Source of the DNA: Saccharina japonica | Taxonomy: Eukaryota; Sar; Phaeophyceae; Laminariales; Laminariaceae | Assembly (NCBI GenBank): GCA_008828725.1 | Contig: MEHQ01004280.1 | Span: forward strand, 499,383-563,382 | Reading direction: 5' to 3' | DNA: 64,000 nucleotides | Part shown: piece by piece, positions 40,615-52,600 of the stretch | Layout: each line of letters begins with the position of its first letter | How positions within the stretch are numbered: position 1 is the first letter of the stretch | The notes under the pieces: generated by a model | What the model saw: the letters and a program-made list of their open reading frames with translations, nothing else | What the model was told of the DNA's origin: nothing | Database searches by the model: none | Made by a program: the position numbers and the translations under genes

Positions 40615-43600
40615 GTCAGGATCAGGCCAGGGTCGGGTAATGTCTGGGTATTCACGGCAGGATGCCATACGCCTCTTATCGCGCCCGTCTCGTTGTCAAA
40701 GCAGCATACAGTAACAGGGCCGTACAGTAGGGGTATGTTTGGTGCCAGATACTACGTACAGTGCGTGACACCACTTTTTTCGAGCCGGCCTCAGTTTTTT
40801 TGTGGAAGGCAGGGTGTGTCGTACACGATACTGAGCTCAAACCAAAATGGGTGTCTTACTTTTCGTGCAAATTCGAGGCAAACTCTAATAACTCCTAGTT
40901 TCTTAAGTACTGTCACCTACCAGGTATTGTATGCACCTACTGAATGCATTTTCGTAGGTGAAAATGAAAATGGCCCTTTCGCGGCCTTGTACCTTTCAGT
41001 TATTGCTTTGGCAACGGAACGAGAGGAATTCGGGTCGGATTTTGTCAGAAGGGGGGAAGTGTACCGTACTGTAGCAAACGTGAAATGTGAGATGTGAAAG
41101 TGCAATGATCGTCACCAGCGGGAACACGCTAAACTCACGTTTTTTGTTTTTATGCTAATACATGTTCTTTTTATTTGCGGACTTTGTGTCCTATTCTGTG
41201 TGCATGTGTGTGTGCTTGTACCTGTGTATGTGTGTCCATTGTCTGTCGATCGTGTCTCAAGGCAAACACGAAGCGTGTCGAAAGCAGCAGCAACATATAA
41301 CAGATAATTCTTCGACTTCGGGATGAAGAAAAAGTGCGGGATCACTTTCTGACGAAGTCAAGAAATAATTTGGTTCTGGATTTTGACTTTGAAATTGAAA
41401 CAGCCCGATAACGGAGTCAAAATCTAAAATCGGCAGTCACGAGACTGGCGAACAGAAGCGCGGTTGAGCCTCTCCGTAGGGTCAAGCGCGTTGTACCGAC
41501 GCTTAGAGCAGGCGTGTGTCGCATCTATGGTGTCGCACAATAGTTTTGTGGGTCGGTATGTGAGAGAATTGCATATATTTTCTCGAGAACCACGCTACGA
41601 GTACGTACGAGTACGAAATCATGTGTTTTTGCATGCATGTTTTCTTTTTGTTCGTCATGAGGCATCATAAAAATCCTTGATGCGCCACGAGTGTGAGCGT
41701 ATATGTCATCCTCCTGCCTCCAAGCCTACGCTCGTCACTGTCAATATGGCTACCGCTGCTGCTGTAGAGAAAGGGCTCTACGTCTAGACGAGTGTCTTGC
41801 CGTGCTGTGTGTGCTGCTGTGCTGTGTGTGCTGCTGTGCTGTGTGTGCTGCTGTGCTGTGTGTGCTGCTGTGCTGTGTGTGCTGCTGTGCTGTGTGTGCT
41901 GCTGTGCTGTGTGTGCTGCTGTGCTGTGTGTGCTGCTGTGCTGTTTGTTGTTGTATAGAAAAGGATAAAATCATAACCCTGAAACTTTATTCCTGGGCGC
42001 GGAGGCCGGGCGCGGAAGGAAAATTCACGTGCTCTACGGCGCATGAACTCGCGTCGTCTCTCGGGATGTCTGCTTTAGTACTCCCACCACAACCAAACGG
42101 GATAGCTGGTGTATCTATGCTGTGTTGGAAATTAGAGCTAGGCTCGCGTGGAGGCAAAAGCAAACAAGAAGGCACAGCGCTGTGTGCTAAAACTATCTTC
42201 CACCCCAGATTCATGACAAAGAGTTGGAGAAATTCTTCACAACAATGGAACAGTTTGTCTAGGTTTTAAAATATCTGTATCTTACTCCCAACCGCAATTT
42301 TGCACTGCTCTGGGTGTATAACATATCTGCATCGCCCGTACTCTCTTCAAGTTCAAATTTATTCGACGGCTCGCCTTCTGGTCAGTTGTGTAAATAAAAA
42401 ACACATCGGCAGCAACCACAGCACGATTTACATTTCAACCCACAGCGCTGCGCTTCGGAATTAGGTTGTCTTATGATAGCTTCTTGATAGCAAGTAGAAG
42501 CCTAGACTATGAGGGCTTCCTTTCTTTTCGGCAAAATATAAGGAGCTAGCAGGGCATACGTAAAGGATTAACGCGGGTACGCAGCTCCACCCGCGCCCCT
42601 GTCTACTCCTGTTGCTCCTGAAGACTTTGGACGTGAAAAACCTAGTTTGGATGAGCAGGAAACAGCAGCCAGACATGAATGCTGTACGAGTACATGCGTG
42701 TCTACAGCAGTAGTGCCACTACTCTATTCAGCTCGTGTTGTTTCAAACACCACACGGTAGTTCCAGCCCACGGCATGTCCTTGCATCCAGGTGCTAGGCG
42801 CGTGCGAGGCGCAGTCCTTGGCTAGCTGTATATTTATTGCTGCGTACCACCTACCAGGTACCTGGTATCTCACAGCATACTACAGACAACACAGAGATAC
42901 TCGTAGAATAGAGACAGGATACTGCTACGTATATGTTGATACCAACAAGGAGATTGACGAGAGCAGAGATACGATGGGATAGATAAGGTGTGGTTATGTG
43001 CCCAGAAGGGTCGCCACCACAGCCAGAGAGATACAGTAGATGCTTCCACCTGGCGTGGGTCACGCGTGTATCCCCCTTTGGCTAGACCTATAGGCCCACA
43101 CACGACCTCGCCGGGTGAGGTATCTCAAAGCATCAGCAAACAAACACAGAGTAGGTAACTCGGCGCGTATGGATCTTTATGTACTATTACACGAGTATGA
43201 GGTTGGTTGCAGCAGTATTCTGGGAGCACACAGCGAAGAACCGAAGAAGCCTGTCGACCTCCGAACTGCGCATAGAAACACCCCAAGATGTGAGAAATAT
43301 ATGCCGAGTGTTTACGCCTAGCGTCGACCACGCGCGCGTCCGGCTAGAGGCTCCCAAGCGCATTCGTTCGTAGTCACCAGCAATGCGTTGTCGGGTTGAG
43401 GTGTTCGATTTGAAGCTGGTCTGAATTTCACAGAGAACTAAAAATCAAATTCTTTGTTGATTTCGACAGAATGTGATCCCGCACATATTATTTATCCCGA
43501 AGTCGAAGAATTATCTGTTATATGTTGGTGGTGACACTTCGTAGGAACGTATGATAGAAAAGGCGGTGGTAGATTCGGAACCGACAGTACCACAGCCGTC

Positions 43601-46600
43601 CCTCTCAGAAAGGGAGCAGCACGATAAAGGGGGAGGACGGAAGCTGGTGCGCTCGTGCTCTACAATGCTCTGAATCCAGGCTATGACACATGTATAGCCG
43701 ACCCAGCGCATCGGTGTTGCCCTAGGTGTGATTGGCTGAGCACCATGTTTCATGTTTTGCCCTCAAAGCGACCACGGGACAAAACGCCGTCTGCGTGTGG
43801 GAACAATTCGCATCCTCAACAAGCTACAGCAGTAAACACAGTAGACCCAGTAGCCACAGTAGTCACAATAGCTCCGGTAGTCAGCAGTAGCCACAGTAGT
43901 ACGTCCGTGAGCGTTGTGTCGTGTGTCGTCACACGCCTGATTGTTTTTGCCGTCTTGTGCCCAAGGGGCTAGACAGCGCCCTCGTAGCCCGGGGCAGCCT
44001 GTAGCCACAGTAGCCACAATAGCCCCATTAGTAGGTCTCTGATCAAGCCGTGTATCGCCGCATGCGTGGTGTTTTGTTTTGTCCCACAGACTGGACAACG
44101 CCCTCGTAGCCCTGGACAACCACAAGACGGAAAGCTATCACTACACGTTTGAGGAGTTCCTGGACTTGCTCGGCCAAGCCTTGGGCGGGGTGGTGTACAA
44201 GAAAGGTTTGTTTTCGCGGTGCACATGGGTATGTCGCGATCACTAACATATCAATCTTCGAAACCCTTTTGCCTTTTGAGAACAGCACCTACTTTTAGGG
44301 ACAACTTTCTCGGAGCTACGGGAATTGCTAAGCTTTTTCAGACCTCGGTTTCGTTTTTTTTGTTATGGTCTACACTGCGCAAACGAAGCAGCACGCGTAC
44401 ACTCGCACACATATATACGCGTGTCATTTTTTCAGACTTGATTACAGTATGGCGGAATAAAAATGACGAGTGCGATCTTATGAAGCGACTAGAAAAATCG
44501 TGCAGGAGTACCAGTGCTGCCGTGCTGGCGCGCGTCTGGTGCAGCCTGCTACCTAATTGCAGTACGTACACACACCCTACCCCGGCAGCTCGGGCTTCTT
44601 CGTTTATGTAGCCCATGCTATCGTCATACAAGCTGGGCCAGCCTTACAACTGTCTCTTTTTCGCCCTGAGGCTCTAGCGCCACCAGTTTTGCGAATTATG
44701 ATTTGGTAACGGGAAGCACTGATCCTGGTACATCATTGCACATTACCAAAATAAAGCATGTGAAAAAATGGAACCCTGTTCTTTTTTTAGCGGGGCATAG
44801 CCGATCAACCGCTCAGGCAGCTCCTTGACTACCCCAGCTCGTATGTGTATGTGCTACTGTATATTTGCTATATTTGTTATATGATTTCCCTTTCAAAGAC
44901 CCAAAGGGACTATTAGAAGTGGCGTAAGCGCGAAGCAAGACGAGCGCGTAGCATCATGCTGCCGTGGCCCCGTTCGCTTCCGTTCCGAAACGGTTTTTCT
45001 GTACGATACGAACAAACTCGTGTTATGTTTGCCTACTATAGGTGTAGGGTTCGTTCAGCCGGACGAGGACCAAGGACAGCCTCTCACGACGGAGATCATG
45101 ATACAGCGCTGCGATCAGGTAGGGTTTCTACAGCGAAAGAAGCCGAGGTGACCCGGAAACGGTGCACATTCATTGACCCGCTGACGATGTTGTTCAACTC
45201 GCGCCCGGGTGGAGTTGGTTGGCGTAAAGCGGCGTGGATTTATAGTTCGACGACAAACGGCATGAGCATATGCCGTGATTTAGTTTCCTAGCTTAGGGTG
45301 TCTACAGCGAACGAAGTCAGGTGGGTCGGAAACAGGGCAGATTAATCGACCCACCTATAGATTTCTTGATTGTGCCGCATTAAAGTGGAAGCGATGAGGT
45401 GTTGTGAAATGTTTGTACTTTGACGAGCGGTACGGGCGAGATATAAACTCCGATTCATTCCCCGGCGTGCGTTTTGTAGAGCGAAACAAGCCGACATCGC
45501 CCGGAAACGGGTCAGAGTAGTTGATCCGCCATTTAACTTAAATTTATTTTCCCGTCTAAAGTTTTGTTGATGTAAGGTGGCGTGATTCGTTTGTACGACA
45601 AGCAGTGCGGGCGAGAGCTATATACCACGATTTATTCCCTGGCGTAGCTCCTAAAGAGCGAAAAAAACTAAGATTGCCCAGAAACTGGGCGGATGGGTTG
45701 ACACCAAGATTTTTTGCCTGACACAGGCCGATTAAGTTTCCTTTTTATTTTGCCGAACGGGCTTGTTTGCGACAAGGCGGCGTGAATTCTTAGTGCGATA
45801 AGCAGTACGGGCAAGCTACATACCACCAAGTATTCCCTGGCGTAAATTAGAAGCAAATGTAACGATGGTGGCGATTGCTCCGTCGCGTGAGTAACAGAGA
45901 TTTCATGGTTGACCACGGTCGTCATGAAAACACGTCCCATCTTGTTGTACCTTACCGTGCTGCCGTGCTGTCCTTTGTGTTATCGTGTGATCATGCTATC
46001 GTGTTATCGAGTTATGGTGTCGGCATGTTATCGTGTTGTCGTGTGGTCATGTTGTCATTTTGTAATGTTATCGCGTTACCATGTTGTCGTGCTGCTGTGC
46101 TCAAGACGAAGAGAACGTTGGACGAGATCGCTGCCGAAGATTCGACACTGGACCAGCATGGTGTCGTTGGGGACTCTCTGGAAGAATACAGGCACCACCT
46201 CAGTGAGGTACGTACACCGAATAAGGTACATATACTCGTGTTGGAAAATAATGCACGAGTGGAAGTGCACTTATCGTACATAGTGAATATTGTACGGTAC
46301 ATGCAGCGAATCAGGCTCATGCCATGAATACTTGCTGTGGATAAGGCAAAGTACATTATTGAGGTTCCGGTGGATACATAAAAAAGGTATACCGGTACCC
46401 AGGTACATCCATGGGAGTGAGTAAACAATGTACTTACACGTTACTCTTATTGAAAAAAGGTTCCAGGTGATCGAGTTCGATACGCTACCGATAAACAATA
46501 CGCACCATCGATACGATTTCGATAGTCGAAGTCGATATATAGTTTTCTGTCAGTATCAGCGAAAAAAGGATAAAAATCGCGGGGATGCCAGGGGATGGAG

Positions 46601-49600
46601 GGCGAAACGCGTTAGATACAACATATCAAAAAGTTCGCGCTGCCGATCAACATCATCGCTACCTGCTAGTCTGACAGCTACGTTACTGCCGTATGCTCTC
46701 TCATTCTGCTGTCTCTGCTTCCAAGGGTACTCGTCTGTCTACATTTTGATTGCTCTAGGCCCTGCCTACCAGGGGCTACGGTCGCAGTTTTGAGGCGTGT
46801 AAACATGTTAAAACAACAAACACAATATTGCCTCGTAAGTTGCTGTAATCGTTCACGTCCATATTTCGATGTATCGAAAGGTTTGATACGATGTCCAACA
46901 TGCAGTGACTGCAATGGGGTAAGGTGCATGCGTATGGCCGCGGCTTGTGGTTGTCGCCACCGAGCGAAAACAAAAACTGCCAGCTGAGCTTTAAATAGAA
47001 AAGCGAGGAAACGTATCATCCCCTTCGCAGCTGCACCTACCTTTTTCGGGGGCAGGTACTTGGAATTAGAGGGGATACATTTTTTAGCATATTATAAAAA
47101 GAGGTTACGAAAATCAGCAATACTCACACCGATATAGTGTACTAGAGCAGTACAAATAGAGCAGTACGAACGCAAAGACATAACGAAATTGCGCGATGGT
47201 AGGCTTGAAAAGCTTCTAAGGGGCTAAGGGGATGCTAGTGATGCATCCCCTGCCATAACACCACCTTGCAAGGCTTTTGTCGTAGCGACTCTTGTGTTCG
47301 GTTCTCACAATTGGTCGTTTTACGGTATTTTATTTCCGATATGGTGTCGCACTCTATTCTCCGGTGACACATACACATCCATGACAAAAGCAATACCACA
47401 ATCATACCTGGTATACCGGTATACGATAACCCACCGCAAGCTACATATATTGCCAAAACATCGGATAGTTTGGTTTTCTCGTTCGTCAACCCTTGGAATA
47501 TTCCAGCAAAAATCCCATCTAAACACTTGTGATATCTACTGGACAGGTGACGACTGCGGGAGAGTACCAAGCCACCCCCACTAAGGCGGCCTCCGGAAAA
47601 AAGGACGCCCTGGGGGTTTCCACAGCAGAGGCGAGCGCGAGTACGGATGCGGAATCGCCGATGGAGAGCGAAAATCGCGACCCGGAGGCTGCGGGGGGAG
47701 GGGACGGGGACGGATGGATGCATCGCAATGCACGACTGGACGACCAAATCGCGGTGGGTCCTGGATCATGCCTGTTGGAAGGCCAAACCTCTTTCTAACC
47801 TCTTTTTAGCCCCGTTAGGGCCGAGCTCCCATTTCGGGGGCTAATTAGTCGGAATTAGTGTCACATATAATTATGTACACAGTGCAGTCTTAAAAGGTAA
47901 ATGTTTTGCATAATTTTCCCCTCCAAAACTGCACCCATATTTGTTTAGATCCAACAACTTGAGATTAGTGTAGGATATTTGTTACGGTACCAACACAAAG
48001 AAATGTTGATTTATCGCTGGTCGTTGGCGTCACTTGTTAGTCGCTATCTCTTGATGGGCTGGCCGTTACGTTTCATAATTTTCATGAGAGACGACGAATT
48101 GTCCATTCAGCCCGTCATGCGTCAGCGATGGCAGGGATATATACATACGAGGTATACCATGTGGTTCCTAGCCGTAACCCTTCCCGCGAGCCTGCGCACA
48201 GTTGAGGTTGCGTACCGTTGGGGATGAGTGTGTCAATCGTGTATGTTGCCGCATCGTGCCACAATATATGTCATTTACCTTACCCTGCCTCTCATTTGGT
48301 TTCTGCTGATGATGGCACTTCAGTGTGAGGGTACATAGCGGCTCGCACTCGTATATTGCGTGTTCTTTTTTTGTTTTTTGTCGTCGCTCGAGTTTACGCG
48401 CCCCGCGATCTATGTTGTACCAGGTACGGCAGTAGTATGTTGTTTGTTCGAGGCGTCGTGTTTGTGGTGTTCGTGCGTACCTTTCCGGGCCACAGTAGGT
48501 GACCTTGGCCAATGGGTGAAGTGGAGTCAAAATGGCCGATGGTAATTATAAGTGGAATTAGCCAACTTAAAGTTTGCCAATTACTGGAAATTGCATCGAA
48601 TTTGCCGATGCGTATTTAGTCGGATTGGTCAATGGTTAGATATCCAACCGAATGGTCAATCGATATAGCGTCGAAGTGGCCAATAGGGATTAAGTGTAAG
48701 TTGCCAATAAAAATCGAGTCGGATTGACTAACGGATGGAGATATAGTTGAATATCCAATGGAAATCGAGCCGAATTGGCCAATCAATGCAAATCGAGTTC
48801 AATTGGCCAGTTAGGATTGAGTCGAATTGGCCAATGGAGATCGCACCGGATTGACCAATGGAGATCGGGTGGGATTCGCCCATGAATTGAAATCGAGTGG
48901 AATTATCGTGAGACGATTGCAACGGCACTGATTGTGACATTTTCTTTCCAATTTTGTTTCCGTTTTTTTTTTCCCCATGTGCTCGAGAGCAGGCTGCTGA
49001 GCTGCAGATGGCGCAGCTAAAGATGGGCACCAGTGCATCTGCCCATCAGGAGGTGACCATATTCTTCATATTGTCTTCGTTTTTTGCTAGCCTGATAGCT
49101 ACGGGAGTGCCTCATGGTCGTGCGGTCTGGTCAGCTATATCTGGTCAGACGTGCGCACGCGTTTCTACGCGGCGGTTCCTCAAAGCACTTTCTATGGTTG
49201 ACTGCGAGAAACGCTTTTCCTGAGAGTTGCAAACATGCCATTCTTTTATTTTTCCATCAAACCTTAACATTTTTTTTGTAAACTGGTTAGTCTTATCACA
49301 TTCATTAGTCCCTAGCTTTCCTTTTTTCATCAGCCCTAAGGTGCCACCCTGCTCCAAGGTGACTCACTTCACGCGGCCTTTCGGTAAGGGCATCGTCTCC
49401 GTATCGTTATTAAGGACCAGGAGGCGCCCCGGCGCCTCACCGCATGCTGCCGAGTCACGGCACGGATGGATTCAACGATGGCCCATCACGTTCGGCGTTT
49501 TAGTCCGCGTTATTTATTTCCGCGCTCAGATGCTGTTGAATCGTAAAGGTCGCACCGTTATCCAGAACGCTCGGCTCGTTGTCCGCTTAAAGTTCGCTTT

Positions 49601-52600
49601 TGCACAGAGATGCTGTTGACTCGCGGAATCAAAACGGTGATTTATTGCGGCCGCCCATGTGCCCGCTTCGTTTAGTTTTGCGCTCGCGACTGCTGTACTT
49701 CGTAAGACGCAGCGGACGCACCTATTACCCATAACGAATTTTGCGCCTGCGATAATTTCTGCTCGCCAAATCCAGCGACGATTCTTAACTGTGTGGTACC
49801 TTGTGGCACCTGGTACGCGTTTTGTCCGTTTCTGTTTGTCTTTGCGCACGCTGTTGCTGTTGAAATTACCGGGCGCAGTGATGCGGTCCACATCTTTTGT
49901 GTTTTGGGTCGATACATATTATTGTTTGCGCCCTTTCGCCTCAACGCGCTCGACCGCTCCCTCCTCATAGTAGGAATGCGAGTTTTTGGTCCGATATGTT
50001 TTTTTTTGCGCCATATTGTCTTATATCGCTCGACCCCCCCCCCCCCTCCCAAGCAATGCCTGTCTAGTCGGTTAAAACCCGGCGTGCTCCGTCCCGACTT
50101 TGTAGGGGTGCGGGGGTCTTTGGCCATACGACTACGGCCATGCATGACCTGAATGCCCCCCCCCTTGTAGGAATATGATGGTGTATGGTCATACGACAAC
50201 GGCCATGCATGACAATGCGTACACCCCCCCTGTTCTTGTGGCCCTGGCCCTGTTTTTGACGATTCCTTTCATGCATCGACAGCAATCCTCTGCGAGCGTA
50301 ACGCCGTCGATGACGGCCACGACGGCGGAGATGGGCTCGAGCGCCACGCCGAGCTCGCGGGGCCAGAGCGCCTTGCAGGTACGCTTGCTGACCGTTTTGA
50401 CTGAAATAAGGCTGCTGTAGAGGTACTATCACGGGGGACCATAGCAAACTGTAGAGCAAGGCAATCGTTGCCCTGCTGTTCCCTACGAGCTGGTCCAGCG
50501 AAGACCACAACGCCCCATTCAAATGCACTTTCGGGGCTCAGTTTTTTCAATTTTAATCTGAAATTTGGTATGGGGAGACTTCATCGTAGAACACAACTAT
50601 TCAAGCGTGCACATCAGAGAAAAAAAAAATTGGTAGGGGGGTTAAGACGGTTTCAATATAAACCCAATTGGTATTTTGGCCAAAATATAGGCAAAAAAAA
50701 AGAAAAAGTCGCGATGTGCACGCTTGAATGCCTGCGCAAATGCACTTCAAACCACGTGTCAAAATTTCAGGTCAAAATTCGAAAAATTGGATCCCGAAAC
50801 CAGATTTTTGTGTCGCTCATCGTAATATCTTAACTTTGTATGGGGATCTTGCGCTCGCGATATCTCGTGACCGAAAACGAATTAGGCGATGGCAAAGGTG
50901 TCCATCGTTTCGTAATATCTTGAGGAGTTTCCACGCCGAGTTTCAGCGTCATCCGCAACAAGCCTTTTCCGGAATTTTATAGAGATTTTAGTACCGAAAA
51001 TCTCCGAGTGTGACGGGATATACTCGACATAGACTTTATCGACGAAAACAACTCGGATTCCAGAAATTTAAACGCCTGCGTGTGCGTTATAGGCTTAGCA
51101 ACACATCTGCCGATTTTTGAGCTATTACGTTCCCAAACGGGTGTGAAAACGCCAATTAAGTGAATGTTACTGTCTAGGCTGGACCAGCTCGTAGGTGTTA
51201 CCACTTATTGGACGGAGGTCATTATTTGTGCCCCTTGGCTCCGTCTCCTGCTGCTCGAGGGAATCGGAACTACGCTGCACCCAAAAACCTATACATTTGC
51301 CTATTTTTACTAACAGTGTTTGATACCACTCTGACTTGAAATATAAGGACCGTTTGCATATTAACATGTAATTGAAATGGTGCTTATATTTTGGGTCAGA
51401 GTGGTACTATTTAGTATGGTCCCCCGTCACAGGGCTACTGTTGAGGTACTAAGGTACTAAGGCAAACCTATCCATTTGCCTATTTGTACTAATAATAACA
51501 ACATTTGGTACTTTTTAGTATGGCCCCCCCTAACAGGGCTACTGTTGAGGTGCTGAGGCTATTGTAGAGCTATACTGTTGCGTTACAGTAGGTGCTAGAG
51601 CTGCTACAGCTGTCAGCTGTAGAGGCACTGTAGAGCCACGGCCACGACGGCGGAAATAAGTTATAATTTCCGCCCTCAGCTCGTGGGGGCCGAGCGCCTT
51701 GCAAGTATGCTTGCGGACCATTTGTCCAAAGTAGGGCTACTCTACAGGTACAGTAGGGCAGTAGGGCTACTACTCTACAACTTTACTGTTTGGCTGCAGT
51801 AGGTGGTAGGGCTCCTGTAAAGCTACCGTACCTATACTGTAGAGCTACGGTCACAAAAGCAAAGACGGGCTCGAGGGCCGCTCTGAGCTCGTGGAGGCAG
51901 AGCTCCCTGCAGGTTCACTTGCGCACCGTTGGTCGAGGTTTCACTTGCACTACGATAGGGCTACAGAATGGCTACTGCGGAGCTTTGCTGTTGGGGCTGC
52001 AGTACGTGGCAGAGCTACTGGAGCGCTGCTGTTGTAGAGCTGCTGTAGAGCTACACAGAGGAGTTGCTGTAGATCTACTGCAGGGTTACTGCTATAGAAT
52101 TGTCGCTGGGCTACTGTACAGCTACGTTAGAGCTGCTGTTGAGCTACTGAGGGGTGCAGTAGACACTGTATATCTACCGCAGTCCAACAGTGTTTTGGTA
52201 TCGCATGTTTAGTGTAAGATTCGGCATGTTTACAGCTACAACAGTTGTCCCCGGTCATCGATTTTGTCGTTACGGTATTGTGTTATCGTTGCGTGTATGC
52301 TGGTAACCTTTTTTGCTTTTGTTGTTGCCGAAGGTGTCCGATGCTGTGGAAGAGCGAATGGCTTTGAAGGCTGAAGCAGAGAAGGCACGGAAGGCAAACT
52401 CGTTCCTCAGAAAGGGTCGACTTGCTCCTGAACAAGAAGAAGAGGTGCGGTAGTAGTATTGCAGTGGTTGTATGTTATAAGACTGGTTGAGACAGAGTAT
52501 CCCCTTGCAGGTCTGTCGAGTAAGCATGTCCTGCGTGTTATCTCACTTTCACGTAGAATCAAGCGTAGGAGAAAAGTAGCTCATTTATTCCCAGAGCTGT

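Noticed and set aside
41703-42269. 188-codon plus-strand frame with a Cys/Val-rich 17-residue period
   Set aside because: The periodic part is the 17-bp minisatellite read through in successive frames. The C-terminal part shows no recognisable motif.
47235-47747. 170-codon minus-strand frame
   Set aside because: Overlaps antisense to protease exon 5, has no partner exons and its product resembles nothing.
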